DNA of 64,000 nt from Virgibacillus_P tibetensis (GCF_036026595.1 NZ_JARZFX010000006.1:62001-126000); one strand, 5' to 3'. Positions 51,190-60,936 are shown, counted from the stretch's first letter. Program-made: numbers and translations. Notes: generated from the letters alone by a model not told the origin.

Positions 51190-52485
51190 ATGGGGAAGAA
51201 GAAGTACCGTTTTAGTCTGCGGGTAAAGTTAGTGCTATTTGTTACAATTTTAGCAATAATTACATATTCTGTTAGTGCGTTTTTTCTCTACTTTATTTTT
51301 AATTATATTCAGTCTTTTTGGCAGGTTTCCGAGCAAGCCTTTACGATTGTCACATTATTTCTGGGAATTTCCTGGACTGGAGCGTTGGCTTTTTTTGCAG
51401 CACGTATGATTACCAAACCACTGGAGAAGTTAGAATATGTTGCTTCACAAGCAGCGAATGGTAATTTAAATCAAACCATTGAAATCCCTAAATCCGATGA
51501 TGAAATTCGTTCTTTATCCATTGGGTTCGATACCATGCTTAAAAATTTAACGAATATGGTGCATAATATAGACAAGCACTTCGATAATACAAATAACTCG
51601 GTCATTCAAATGAAAGAAGCATCAAGCCAGGCTGCCCAGCATTCCGTCTTAATCGGTGCGTCAATCGATGAAATCTCAAAAGGCGCAGAAAGCTCGTCAG
51701 AGGCAGTGCAGCATACCGCTGAATCTGTTGAAATAGCAACAGGGCTTGCTGGTGAAGTGCAGGAAAAAGCAGTGCAATCAAAAGAGATGTCCACAAAGAT
51801 GCTCGTTACGTTAACGAACAGCAAGAATGTGGTAAACCAATTAGTAAAGGGTATTCAAAAGCTGGCAGATGAACAAGAGATATCCTTAAAGGATGTCGAT
51901 CATTTAAAGCAGAACGCACAGCAGGTCGAGACAATTATTTCTATGGTTGGGGATATTGCTGAACAGACAAATCTGCTTGCACTAAATGCATCCATTGAAG
52001 CAGCTCGTGCTGGAGAACATGGCAGAGGGTTCGCCGTGGTTGCAGAGGAAATCCGTAAATTGGCTGATCAGAGTGCTCAGGCAGTTCAGCGAATCTCTGG
52101 TTTAATCACAGCAATTCAAGAGGATGTAGCACGAGTTGTTGAGAAAATAAATGAAAATGTTGTCTATGCCAAAAAGGAAGCAGAACATGGCGCCAATACG
52201 AATATTGCAATTGAGCAAATGTCGGGTACAGTAATGGAGGTTGCTGCTGGAATTGGTACGATAGAGAACTTAGTTAATAAGCAGTTGAAATCGATCCAGG
52301 ATACGGTGAGACAATCACAAGAGGTTGCAGCCATTGCAGAGGAAACATCTGCTGGTTCAGAAGAGGTTAACGCCTCAATCCAAGAACAGGCAGCTACAAT
52401 TGAAAGAGTCGATATTCTGGCACACGGGCTGGAGGAACAAGCAAAAAGCTTAAATAAACAAATCAATCAATTTAATGTTTCATAA
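51190..52485 (+). CDS. Methyl-accepting chemotaxis protein without an extracellular sensor domain
   Basis: A 431-residue chemoreceptor. Two transmembrane helices (about residues 10-35 and 47-72) are separated by only about a dozen residues. Then come a HAMP linker (ITKPLEKLEYVASQAANGN) and a signalling domain whose hairpin tip is QTNLLALNASIEAARAGEHGRGFAVVAEEIRKLADQSAQA. With no periplasm-side domain, it must sense through the membrane or cytoplasm. This gene is not part of the ywlE-rpiB order in B. subtilis, so it is a lineage-specific insertion. The ribosome-binding site is cggaggaaag. Confidence 0.92.
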   Translation: MGKKKYRFSLRVKLVLFVTILAIITYSVSAFFLYFIFNYIQSFWQVSEQAFTIVTLFLGISWTGALAFFAARMITKPLEKLEYVASQAANGNLNQTIEIPKSDDEIRSLSIGFDTMLKNLTNMVHNIDKHFDNTNNSVIQMKEASSQAAQHSVLIGASIDEISKGAESSSEAVQHTAESVEIATGLAGEVQEKAVQSKEMSTKMLVTLTNSKNVVNQLVKGIQKLADEQEISLKDVDHLKQNAQQVETIISMVGDIAEQTNLLALNASIEAARAGEHGRGFAVVAEEIRKLADQSAQAVQRISGLITAIQEDVARVVEKINENVVYAKKEAEHGANTNIAIEQMSGTVMEVAAGIGTIENLVNKQLKSIQDTVRQSQEVAAIAEETSAGSEEVNASIQEQAATIERVDILAHGLEEQAKSLNKQINQFNVS

Positions 52486-52509
52486 AACCATCTTAGAAAG
52501 GAGCAATAC

Positions 52510-52953
52510 ATGATGAGAGTTTTAATTACAGGAGACCATGCGGGCATGACTGTCCGAAATGAAGTAAAGAATTTATTAGAAGAAATGGGCATTGAACACG
52601 AAGACGCGGGGTGCAGCTGCGAGACATCCGTGGATTATCCGGATTACGCACTGCCAGCTGCTAAGCGTATTGCGAGCGGTGAATTTGACCGTGGAATATT
52701 TATTTGCGGGACGGGCATTGGTATGTCAATTGCTGCGAATAAAGTAAAAGGAATCCGTTGTGCCTTAACACATGATGTATACAGTGCAAAACTGACAAGA
52801 CAGCATAACGATTCAAATGTACTGGCTATGGGAGAGCGGGTTGTTGGTCCAGGATTGGCTCGTGAAGTAGCAAAAGTATGGCTGGAAACAGAATTTGATG
52901 GAGGCCGTCATGCGAACCGTATAGGGAAAATTACTTCATATGAAGATCAGTAA
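52510..52953 (+). CDS. rpiB: Ribose-5-phosphate isomerase B
   Basis: A 147-residue RpiB/LacA/LacB family sugar-phosphate isomerase. ITGDHAGMTVRNEV holds the substrate-binding aspartate and histidine; SVDYPDYA and FICGTGIGMSIAANKVKGIRC include the catalytic cysteine; RQHNDSNVLAMGER completes the active site. B. subtilis YwlF is the homologue. Start at 52510 or 52513 (ATGATG) after gaaaggagc. Confidence 0.95.
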   Translation: MMRVLITGDHAGMTVRNEVKNLLEEMGIEHEDAGCSCETSVDYPDYALPAAKRIASGEFDRGIFICGTGIGMSIAANKVKGIRCALTHDVYSAKLTRQHNDSNVLAMGERVVGPGLAREVAKVWLETEFDGGRHANRIGKITSYEDQ

Positions 52954-53019
52954 CAAGCAGCAGGGCAGGCAATTATAAACGAGTCTGCCTTAGATTCTAT
53001 TATGGCAGGTGAATGTTTT

Positions 53020-53595
53020 ATGGTAGACTTTAAGGAGAAAGTACAACAGGATATGGAAGCTGTCGTAACAGAATGGGTCACGAATGATTTTTTAAAAAAA
53101 GGCGATCTCTTTGTACTAGGTTGTTCTACTAGTGAGGTTGCTGGGGAAAACATCGGAACCTCCGGCAGTATGGATGTTGCTGCCATCATTTTTAATGCAT
53201 TAAAAAAGCTGCAACTGAAAAAAGATGTTCATCTCGTCTTTCAGTGCTGTGAGCATTTGAACAGGGCTTTAGTTATGGAAAAAGAAACACTCGAAGCCTA
53301 TCATCTCGATGAAGTATCCGTCGTTCCCGTTCCTTCGGCAGGTGGTTCAATGGCATCCTATGCTTATAGGAATATGAAAAATCCTGTAGTTGTTGAAACA
53401 GTAAAGGCTCATGCCGGTATGGATATTGGAGAAACCATGATTGGTATGCAGTTAAAGCATGTAGCCGTTCCATTACGTTTTAAACAGCGTTTTGTCGGAA
53501 ATGCTCGTGTTGCTGCAGCACGTACGCGCCCTAAACTGATTGGCGGGCAGCGTGCAAGCTATGATAGCACGAAGGCTAATAGTAGTTGTAAATAA
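53020..53595 (+). CDS. ywlG: YwlG family protein (TIGR01440)
   Basis: A 191-residue protein of the YwlG family, always found near rpiB and glyA in Firmicutes. Conserved blocks are FVLGCSTSEVAGENIGTSGSMDVA, LVFQCCEHLNRALVMEKET and VPVPSAGGSMASYAY. It is soluble; its function is not known. ATG 53020 is chosen since aggtga stands eight bases upstream; the frame also has an ATG at 53002. Confidence 0.88.
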   Translation: MVDFKEKVQQDMEAVVTEWVTNDFLKKGDLFVLGCSTSEVAGENIGTSGSMDVAAIIFNALKKLQLKKDVHLVFQCCEHLNRALVMEKETLEAYHLDEVSVVPVPSAGGSMASYAYRNMKNPVVVETVKAHAGMDIGETMIGMQLKHVAVPLRFKQRFVGNARVAAARTRPKLIGGQRASYDSTKANSSCK

Positions 53596-53625
53596 AACAA
53601 TAAATATACATAGGAGGCTTTTAAC

Positions 53626-54861
53626 ATGGAACACATAAAACAAGCAGACAATGAACTATATGAAGCAATACAAGCGGAGAAGAAACGCCAGCAGGATAAG
53701 ATTGAGTTGATCGCATCAGAAAACTTTGTATCCGAAGCAGTTATGGAAGCAATGGGCTCTGTACTGACGAATAAATATGCAGAAGGATATCCGGGAAAAA
53801 GATATTATGGCGGTTGTGAGCATGTCGATGTTGCAGAAGATCTGGCTCGTGACCGTGCGAAGGAGCTCTTTGGTGCAGAACATGCGAATGTTCAACCACA
53901 CTCAGGTGCACAGGCAAACATGGCAGTGTATTTTACTATATTGGAACCAGGTGATACCGTATTAGGAATGAATCTTAATCATGGCGGTCACTTGACACAT
54001 GGCAGCCCTGTGAATTTCAGTGGTACATTGTATAACTTTGTTGATTACGGTGTGGAAAAAGAAACGGAACAGCTTGACTATGATGTTGTGCTTGCAAAGG
54101 CAAAAGAAGTGCAGCCAAAACTGATTGTTGCTGGTGCGAGTGCTTATTCGCGTATTATTGATTTTGCTAAATTCCGCGAGATTGCAGACGCTGTTGGGGC
54201 GTACCTGATGGTAGACATGGCGCATATTGCTGGACTGGTAGCAAGCGGACTTCATCCAAATCCAGTACCATATGCTGACTTTGTTACAACGACAACGCAT
54301 AAAACATTACGTGGCCCACGTGGCGGAATGATCTTATGTAAAGAGGAATATGCGAAAAAAATTGATAAGTCTGTTTTCCCGGGAATGCAGGGTGGTCCAT
54401 TAATGCACATCATTGCCGCCAAAGCAACTTCATTCAAAGAAGCACTATCAGATGATTTCAAGAGCTATTCGAAGCAGGTTGTTAAAAATGCAAAAACGCT
54501 TGGAGAAGCACTTGGGAATGAAGGGATTCGCGTCGTTTCAGGCGGAACGGATAATCATTTATTATTGTTGGACGTAACTAGCCTGGAGCTTACTGGTAAA
54601 GTTGCTGAGAAAGTACTGGATGATATTGGAATTACCACAAATAAAAATACTATTCCTTTTGAAACAGAAAGCCCATTTGTAACAAGTGGTGTTCGTATCG
54701 GTACCGCAGCGGTAACTACTCGTGGATTTGCTGAAGCGGAAATGAAGGAAATTGCTGCAATTATTTCTCTTACACTAAGAAACTATGAAGATGAAGCAAT
54801 TCTAAAAGAAGCTGCAGATCGAGTGATGAAATTAACTAGTAAATTTCCATTATATGCATAA
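53626..54861 (+). CDS. glyA: Serine hydroxymethyltransferase
   Basis: A 411-residue PLP enzyme interconverting serine and glycine with tetrahydrofolate. IELIASENFVSEAVMEA at the N-terminus, the PLP lysine in VTTTTHKTLRGPRGGMIL, and VDMAHIAGLVASG with the PLP-contacting aspartate and histidine are all present. The ribosome-binding site is taggaggc. Strong terminator at once downstream. glyA follows ywlG as in B. subtilis. Confidence 0.97.
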   Translation: MEHIKQADNELYEAIQAEKKRQQDKIELIASENFVSEAVMEAMGSVLTNKYAEGYPGKRYYGGCEHVDVAEDLARDRAKELFGAEHANVQPHSGAQANMAVYFTILEPGDTVLGMNLNHGGHLTHGSPVNFSGTLYNFVDYGVEKETEQLDYDVVLAKAKEVQPKLIVAGASAYSRIIDFAKFREIADAVGAYLMVDMAHIAGLVASGLHPNPVPYADFVTTTTHKTLRGPRGGMILCKEEYAKKIDKSVFPGMQGGPLMHIIAAKATSFKEALSDDFKSYSKQVVKNAKTLGEALGNEGIRVVSGGTDNHLLLLDVTSLELTGKVAEKVLDDIGITTNKNTIPFETESPFVTSGVRIGTAAVTTRGFAEAEMKEIAAIISLTLRNYEDEAILKEAADRVMKLTSKFPLYA

Positions 54862-54867
54862 ATACTT

Positions 54868-54900
54868 AAAGGTGTTCCGTAGTATAGGAACACCTTTTTC
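54868..54900 (+). terminator. Terminator of glyA
   Basis: Perfect 11-base arms aaaggtgttcc (54868-54878) and ggaacaccttt (54887-54897), followed by further T. Confidence 0.92.
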
Positions 54901-55775
54901 TCTTGATAAATAAAGGCAATAGCAAATTTACTTACCTTTATAAGCATAAAACCGAAAATACTAGTTGTTTGCGACACATAATATATATAAGACGAAGTAA
55001 CTCTGGAATAGATTGTTAACTGCCACTGCGGAAAATACACTACGCTTTCCGCGGGCTCGCGTTGAGCCTCCTCGCTCGCAAAGTACGCTCACTGTGGGGT
55101 CTCAGCGTCTTCGCTATTCCCGCAGGAGTCTTCGTGTTTTTCCTCCGTTGGTGTTTTACTTGTCATAATATTTATCTATTGTTTTAGTGGACAAATACGT
55201 GCTATTTGTTATTGTTGATTGGAACGTAGGACAGTAGTCGACTCCTGCGGAAAGCATCAACTGAAGACCACCACAGTAAAGCTTCAGCAGTATTACATCA
55301 CACGAAGAAAAAAGTGGATGTATTTTTCGAGGAGTTTTACATTTTCCCGTAGCTAATATAACTTTCTTTTTAGGGTGAAAAGACACACATGAAACGTTGA
55401 TTTTATGGACTATAACTAATTGTTAATCAAGAAATCTTTATCAGCGTAGGCAGAATACGCAGACTCCTTGAAAATAAAAGGCAATTTTCTTCGTGCGAGG
55501 GATTTTCGCTGAAGCATTCCTTATCCTATGGGAACAGCACGTGTCTGAAGACCCCGGAAGAAGCGTTCTTTGCTTCTGAGGAGGCTGAGGCCGTGCCCAT
55601 GGAAAGCGAAGTATTCTGCCGGAGCGAAATGAAGAGCTCAACCATCATTAGAAAGAGAAAAAGTGTCATGAATTCAAATTTTCATTACATCGTCTTTTAT
55701 ATCAACTACGAGAATTAAAAGCAACATAACTTGCGATAAGAACTTTAATTAATAAACGGCATTATCTTGTATTAA
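54901..55775. repeat. Composite inverted repeat block between glyA and upp
   Basis: No gene is seen. Arm at 55022-55143 is the reverse complement of 22288-22407 with roughly 85 percent identity by eye (ctttccgcgggctcgcg, gagcctcctcgctcgc, gtggggtctca, ctattcccgcaggagtc). A degenerate copy lies near 55235-55290. A plus-strand arm of the same superfamily is at 55531-55626, and the tail tttatatcaactacgagaatt follows at 55684, as in the thiolase leader. Confidence 0.75.
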
Positions 55776-55776
55776 C

Positions 55777-55805
55777 TTGAAACCTTGTCGTTTTTTGAGT
55801 ACAAT
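55777..55805 (+). promoter_or_regulatory. Sigma-A promoter of upp
   Basis: TTGAAA (55777-55782), 17 bases, TACAAT (55800-55805), 36 bases upstream of the upp start. Confidence 0.65.
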
Positions 55806-55841
55806 TTTAAAGATGCAATTAAATAAAAGGAGTGATCGGCA

Positions 55842-56471
55842 ATGGGAAAAGTTTTCGTACTGGATCATCCGTTAATTCAACATAAATTAACGTACATAAG
55901 AGATAAAGACACAGGGACAAAGGAATTTCGCGAGCTTGTGGACGAAGTAGCAACATTGATGGCTTTCGAAATCACCAGAAATCTACCGCTGCAGGATAAA
56001 ACAATTCAAACACCAGTAATGGAAACAAAAGCTAAAGTACTGGCCGGGAAAAAAATTGGCCTTATACCAATTTTGCGTGCCGGACTAGGTATGGTTGACG
56101 GTATGCTAAACCTGATCCCAGCAGCTAAAGTGGGACATGTTGGATTATACCGTGACCCAATCACATTACAGCCGGTTGAATACTATATTAAATTACCATC
56201 AGACATTAATGAACGTGAACTAATTGTATTAGACCCGATGCTCGCTACAGGAGGATCTGCAAATGATGCGATTCATTCTTTAAAGAAACGCGGCGCACGC
56301 AGTATCCGCTTAATGTGTTTGATCGCTGCACCAGAAGGCGTGGAAGTAATTAAAGAAGAGCATCCTGATGTCGATATTTACCTGGGCGCATTAGATGATA
56401 AGCTCGATGAAAAAGGATATATTATCCCTGGACTTGGAGATGCTGGTGACCGACTATTCGGTACAAAATAG
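55842..56471 (+). CDS. upp: Uracil phosphoribosyltransferase
   Basis: A 209-residue salvage enzyme converting uracil and PRPP to UMP. The PRPP-binding loop is IVLDPMLATGGSANDAI, flanked by IPILRAGLGMVDGML and the C-terminal uracil-binding LGDAGDRLFGTK. The start follows aaaaggagtg. It lies between glyA and the atp operon as in B. subtilis; mnaA follows after 33 bases. Confidence 0.97.
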   Translation: MGKVFVLDHPLIQHKLTYIRDKDTGTKEFRELVDEVATLMAFEITRNLPLQDKTIQTPVMETKAKVLAGKKIGLIPILRAGLGMVDGMLNLIPAAKVGHVGLYRDPITLQPVEYYIKLPSDINERELIVLDPMLATGGSANDAIHSLKKRGARSIRLMCLIAAPEGVEVIKEEHPDVDIYLGALDDKLDEKGYIIPGLGDAGDRLFGTK

Positions 56472-56504
56472 TGATCTCCCATTATGATTAATGGAGTGAA
56501 TATA

Positions 56505-57620
56505 ATGAGTAAACGCATTAAAGTGATGACAATTTTTGGGACAAGACCTGAAGCAATTAAGATGGCACCACTCGTGCTTGAATTAAATAAACGTACAGAG
56601 GAATTCGAATCAATTGTTACAGTGACTGCACAGCACCGCGAGATGCTTGACCAGGTGCTCGAAATATTCGATATAACGCCAGACTATGATCTGAACATTA
56701 TGAAGAAACAGCAGACGCTTGCTCAAATAACAACCCGTGCCTTAGAGGGTCTTGACGACGTAATGAAGGAAACGAAGCCGGATATCGTATTGGTGCATGG
56801 AGATACGTCAACGACTTTTGCGGCTTCATTAGCTGGCTATTACAATCAAATTGCGGTTGGACACGTAGAAGCAGGTCTGCGTACATGGGACAAGTATTCC
56901 CCGTATCCTGAAGAGATGAATCGACAGCTTACCGGCGTAATCGCAGACATGCATTTTTCTCCAACGGAAAATTCAAAGAAAAACCTGTTGGATGAAAATA
57001 AACCAGCTGACCGCATTGTTGTAACAGGCAATACGGCAATAGACGCATTGAAAACCACTGTTGACGAAACATATTCCAGCCCGATAATTGATGCCCTGGG
57101 GGATAAGCGGCTTGTCTTAATGACCGCTCACCGCCGAGAGAATCTAGGTAGTAATATGCATCAAATGTTTCGTGCAATCAAACGCTTAGTTGAAGCACAT
57201 GATGATATTCATGTCATCTATCCCGTTCACCTGAACCCTGCCGTTCAACAGACGGCGAGTGACATCCTGGGCAATGATGACCGAATTCAACTGATCGACC
57301 CTCTGGGAGTAGTTGATTTCCATAACTTTGCTTCTCGAGCGCATTTAATTCTGACTGATTCTGGTGGAGTTCAGGAAGAAGCTCCATCACTTGGTGTACC
57401 TGTGCTGGTTTTGCGCGACACAACAGAGCGCCCAGAAGGGATCGAAGCAGGAACCCTGAAATTGGCAGGGACGGAAGAAGATACGATTTTCAATATGGCT
57501 AATGAACTTTTATCAAATAAAGAAGCACATGAAAAAATGGCGAAGGCCTCTAATCCGTACGGCGATGGAGAGGCATCACGCAGAATAGCAGACGCTATTG
57601 TCGAATATTTTAATAGGTAA
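56505..57620 (+). CDS. mnaA: UDP-N-acetylglucosamine 2-epimerase
   Basis: A 371-residue non-hydrolysing epimerase that makes UDP-ManNAc for teichoic acid linkage units and other wall polymers. Landmarks are MTIFGTRPEAIKMAPLVLEL, VTAQHREMLDQVL, LVHGDTSTTFAASLAGYY, GHVEAGLRTWDKYSPYPEEMNRQ and LILTDSGGVQEEAPSLGVPVLVLRDTTERPEG. ATG 56505 follows tggagtgaat. It is closely linked to upp and ended by a strong terminator. Confidence 0.95.
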   Translation: MSKRIKVMTIFGTRPEAIKMAPLVLELNKRTEEFESIVTVTAQHREMLDQVLEIFDITPDYDLNIMKKQQTLAQITTRALEGLDDVMKETKPDIVLVHGDTSTTFAASLAGYYNQIAVGHVEAGLRTWDKYSPYPEEMNRQLTGVIADMHFSPTENSKKNLLDENKPADRIVVTGNTAIDALKTTVDETYSSPIIDALGDKRLVLMTAHRRENLGSNMHQMFRAIKRLVEAHDDIHVIYPVHLNPAVQQTASDILGNDDRIQLIDPLGVVDFHNFASRAHLILTDSGGVQEEAPSLGVPVLVLRDTTERPEGIEAGTLKLAGTEEDTIFNMANELLSNKEAHEKMAKASNPYGDGEASRRIADAIVEYFNR

Positions 57621-57634
57621 TGGATTGCTAAGAG

Positions 57635-57670
57635 CTGTTCTCTCAATACTAGAGAGAACAGTGTTTTTTT
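57635..57670 (+). terminator. Terminator of upp-mnaA
   Basis: Perfect arms ctgttctctc (57635-57644) and gagagaacag (57652-57661) followed by TGTTTTTTT. Confidence 0.92.
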
Positions 57671-57745
57671 GTTTTCTAAATTATTAACTCACGTATATTC
57701 TCCCCTTTTATACCAAAAGCTAAAAGAAAAAAAGGAGTTTCCATC

Positions 57746-59947
57746 ATGCGCCGAATCCTTTCCTTGCTTACCATCATAACCGCACTCATAGTTGTCCCTC
57801 TCCAATCAGAGGCGTTAGAAAGACAAAAGGATATTCAATCAGTCATTATCGAAGTTGAAGGGAACCCGCGCGACCACAAGGCCTATATTGAAATATATCA
57901 TCCGTTTATTGATGTAATTGCAACCTATGAGCAGCTATTCAATGGGCTCGCACTGCAGGGGACCCCTGACAGATTGGCAAAAATGGAATCCCTTGATTTT
58001 ATAAAAGCGATACATACAGTACAAACCTATGAAACAACAGTCCTAACCACATCCCTAACCTTTAATAAACTATCAGAAAGAGGACCCAACGCCATTCTTC
58101 CATCTGACTTTAATACAACAAATTATACGGGAGAAGGGGTAAAAGTAGGTGTTATTGATACGGGAATTGATTACAACCACCCGGATTTAATTAAGAATTA
58201 TAAGGCTGGTTTTGATCTGGTGGATCTGGATGATGATCCCATGGAAACCGGGAGAGAGGATGGAATTCCGACGATACATGGTTCTCACGTCGCAGGTATT
58301 ATTGCAGCGAACGGAGATTTACAGGGCGTGGCACCTGATGCCGATATTTACGCCTACCGTGCATTGGGTCCTGGTGGGAGTGGAACTTCAGTGCAGGTTA
58401 TCGCAGCGATGGAGCAAGCGGTAAAAGACGGGGTGGATGTCATGAACCTTTCCTTAGGCAATAGTGTCAATGGTCCTGATTATCCCACGAGCGTTGCGGT
58501 TGATCGAGCCGTTGACTTAGGGGTGGCTGTCGTCATAGCAAATGGGAATAATGGACCGAACAACTGGACAGTTGGTTCCCCAGCTACCGCAACAAAGGCG
58601 TTATCCGTTGGCGCATCCACGCCACCACAGCACATTCCTTATCTGTATGAAGCAACAACAGATAAGTCTATTCCATTACAGGTAATGCTCGGATCAAAAC
58701 CGTGGAATCTGGCGAAAACATATCCAATAGTAAAAGGGGATGATCCTCAAACGAGCATAGCAGGGAAAATAGCCCTTTATAAACGTGATGAAAGAATCCC
58801 CTTTTATGAAAAAGCAAAGCGGGCAGAGGAAGTCGGAGCTGCAGCTGTGGTTATTTATAATAACGAAGAAGGAATTCTCCAGGGGATGATCGATCATCCC
58901 AATCCGGTTACAATTCCCGTTGCGGCGATTACCAAGCAAGACGGGGAATGGCTATACCAGCAGCTGGAAGAAGGTGCCTTCTACCTGGAAACAGCCTATA
59001 TTGAAACAGAGAATACAATAGCTGATTTTAGTTCGCGGGGACCAGTAACAGTTAATTGGGACATCAAACCAGATGTTCTCGCACCTGGAACAAGCATTGT
59101 AAGCACGGTCCCAGGAGGATATCAAGAATTGCAAGGAACCAGTATGGCAGCCCCCCACGTTGCTGGAGCCATTGCTTTAGTAAAAGAAGCACAGCCGGAA
59201 TGGACGAATGAACAGATTATTGGTTCATTGAAAACAACCGCACTTCGCATGCGAACAGCTGAGGGCTATCCGGACCAGCCAATTGTTCAAGGTATGGGGG
59301 AGATACAGCCAGGCAGAGCAATTGAAGCGGAAACAATTATTTATGATCCCTTATTGGCTTTTGGAAAAATAAATAACAACATGGAAACAAAGACGATCGA
59401 GGTAACCCTTGAGAATACGACTGATGAAGCTCAGAGGTACTCCTTTGACATACCAAAAAAACAAAAAGGGATTCAGTGGAAGATGCCCCAGTCATTCACG
59501 TTAAATAAGAAGGAAAGAAAAACGATTCCGATTGAGATAAGCATTACAGCAGGACAATTGAGTGAAGGAATGCATCAAGGGTGGCTTACATTAAATCAAT
59601 ATGACCAAACCTATCACCTGCCTTACTTGTTTGTTAATAAAACAGCAGATAATCCAAAGGTAATGGGGTTTGAATTCACTTTAAAACCGTTCTCTGACGA
59701 AAATTATTTATATCAGATCTATATTACAGATCCTGCCCGACGTGTAGAGATTGCTTTGTACGATCAGGATACACTCCTGTTTGACCGGTTATTTTTGGAA
59801 AAAGATGATCTTCACGTGGGGATGAACGAAGGACAATTGGATCAGTCTGAACTCGGTAAACCAGGAGAATATACGGCGCTGATCACGGTTTATTTAGAGG
59901 ATGGAACCTATGAAAGTTATGAGTCTGTTCTGTACATTGAGCCATAG
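57746..59947 (+). CDS. Secreted subtilisin-family serine protease, Vpr-like
   Basis: A 733-residue exported S8 protease. Signal peptide (residues 1-24, cleavage near SEA-LE), inhibitor I9 propeptide (about 30-100), and an S8 catalytic domain with Asp138 (VGVIDTGIDYNHPDL), His181 (HGSHVAGIIAANG) and Ser466 (GTSMAAPHVAGAI). A protease-associated domain is inserted between His and Ser (around residues 310-430), the arrangement of B. subtilis Vpr. The C-terminal 200 residues are Fn3-like beta domains. No wall-anchor motif is seen. The ribosome-binding site is aaaggag. Single gene between mnaA and the atp operon. Confidence 0.9.
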   Translation: MRRILSLLTIITALIVVPLQSEALERQKDIQSVIIEVEGNPRDHKAYIEIYHPFIDVIATYEQLFNGLALQGTPDRLAKMESLDFIKAIHTVQTYETTVLTTSLTFNKLSERGPNAILPSDFNTTNYTGEGVKVGVIDTGIDYNHPDLIKNYKAGFDLVDLDDDPMETGREDGIPTIHGSHVAGIIAANGDLQGVAPDADIYAYRALGPGGSGTSVQVIAAMEQAVKDGVDVMNLSLGNSVNGPDYPTSVAVDRAVDLGVAVVIANGNNGPNNWTVGSPATATKALSVGASTPPQHIPYLYEATTDKSIPLQVMLGSKPWNLAKTYPIVKGDDPQTSIAGKIALYKRDERIPFYEKAKRAEEVGAAAVVIYNNEEGILQGMIDHPNPVTIPVAAITKQDGEWLYQQLEEGAFYLETAYIETENTIADFSSRGPVTVNWDIKPDVLAPGTSIVSTVPGGYQELQGTSMAAPHVAGAIALVKEAQPEWTNEQIIGSLKTTALRMRTAEGYPDQPIVQGMGEIQPGRAIEAETIIYDPLLAFGKINNNMETKTIEVTLENTTDEAQRYSFDIPKKQKGIQWKMPQSFTLNKKERKTIPIEISITAGQLSEGMHQGWLTLNQYDQTYHLPYLFVNKTADNPKVMGFEFTLKPFSDENYLYQIYITDPARRVEIALYDQDTLLFDRLFLEKDDLHVGMNEGQLDQSELGKPGEYTALITVYLEDGTYESYESVLYIEP

Positions 59948-60082
59948 AACGGGGTAGTGAATAATAGATAATGGATGTTCACAAAAATGTCACGTTAGTA
60001 GCTTGTTATTTCCTTTATAATAGAAGATGGATTTCTTCAGTCATTCGATTTAATGACGATGTATTCGACTAAAAAGCCCGCT

Positions 60083-60124
60083 GGAAGCAGAAGTAATCTT
60101 TCCATAAAAACAGCTTCTGTTTCC
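60083..60124 (+). terminator. Possible terminator of the protease gene
   Basis: ggaagcagaag (60083-60093) pairs with cttctgtttcc (60114-60124) with one mismatch; the T-run comes only about ten bases later, so efficiency is unclear. Confidence 0.4.
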
Positions 60125-60241
60125 CTTTGTGTGTTTTTGTCAGAAGATGGCTAAAAACACATGTGTGAATACGTTGGAATGCTCAGAAAAATGATTGAAT
60201 ATAATGGAAGTTAGTTAAATGTGGAACATGCCTCAAACCAA

Positions 60242-60270
60242 TTGACAACAAGGTTTGGCTATTGTACACT
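60242..60270 (+). promoter_or_regulatory. Sigma-A promoter of the atp operon
   Basis: Perfect TTGACA (60242-60247), 17 bases, TACACT (60265-60270). It leaves a 5' leader of about 270 bases. Confidence 0.75.
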
Positions 60271-60458
60271 TACTTAGTGTGACAAGGGTTACATTTATAC
60301 TGCAATAATTGTGTTCTCTGGTAGTTGATTTTACATAATTATATCGAATACCTTTTACAAATGCAGTGACTTTTCGCACACTAACTTCCTTTTTTTAAAA
60401 TGAATGTGGAAAATCTGCGCGGTGAGAGTGATAATTGAATGGAGACAAGCTATCTAGG

Positions 60459-60488
60459 AAACCATTATCTAGAATAGTGGGTTTTTTT
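60459..60488 (+). terminator. Terminator-like hairpin inside the atp leader
   Basis: AAACCATTAT (60459-60468) and AATAGTGGGTTT (60473-60484) pair imperfectly around CTAG and run into seven T residues. It lies between the promoter and atpI. Confidence 0.5.
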
Positions 60489-60544
60489 CTTGGGCAGACT
60501 GGTAAAATTCAATGGTTCGGTAAATTACGAGAGAAGAGGGAATT

Positions 60545-60913
60545 ATGTCGCAATATGAAAATATGATAGCACGTCAACGCAAGTGGATGTACTACCTCCT
60601 CGCAATTCTGATACTTGGAGCCGGTTTTACACCTTACCCACGTATCTTTCTCGGACTTCTTATGGGTAGTGCAGTAAGTTTCTATAACTTATATCTCCTG
60701 CAAAAGAAGATTGTTGACTTCACAGATGCTGTAGCCCAAAAGCGTTCCCCAAGGGGTCTTGGGACGGTATCGAGGTTTGCAGCCGCCGCATTGGTAGTAA
60801 TCATCGCAATTCGTTACGAAGAGAATTTTCACATCATTGCTGTTCTAATTGGATTAATGACATCCTACCTGGTCATTATGATAGATTTTGCTTTATTTAG
60901 AAATAGGGATTAG
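60545..60913 (+). CDS. atpI: ATP synthase accessory protein AtpI
   Basis: A 122-residue membrane protein with four hydrophobic helices, the usual first gene of F-type ATP synthase operons. LLAILILGAGFTPYPRIFLGLLMGSAVSFYNLYLLQKKI is typical. AtpI assists c-ring assembly and may aid Mg2+ supply. The ribosome-binding site is agaagaggg. Its stop lies 24 bases before atpB. Confidence 0.9.
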   Translation: MSQYENMIARQRKWMYYLLAILILGAGFTPYPRIFLGLLMGSAVSFYNLYLLQKKIVDFTDAVAQKRSPRGLGTVSRFAAAALVVIIAIRYEENFHIIAVLIGLMTSYLVIMIDFALFRNRD

Positions 60914-60936
60914 TGCTTGAAAGAGGGGTGAATAAG

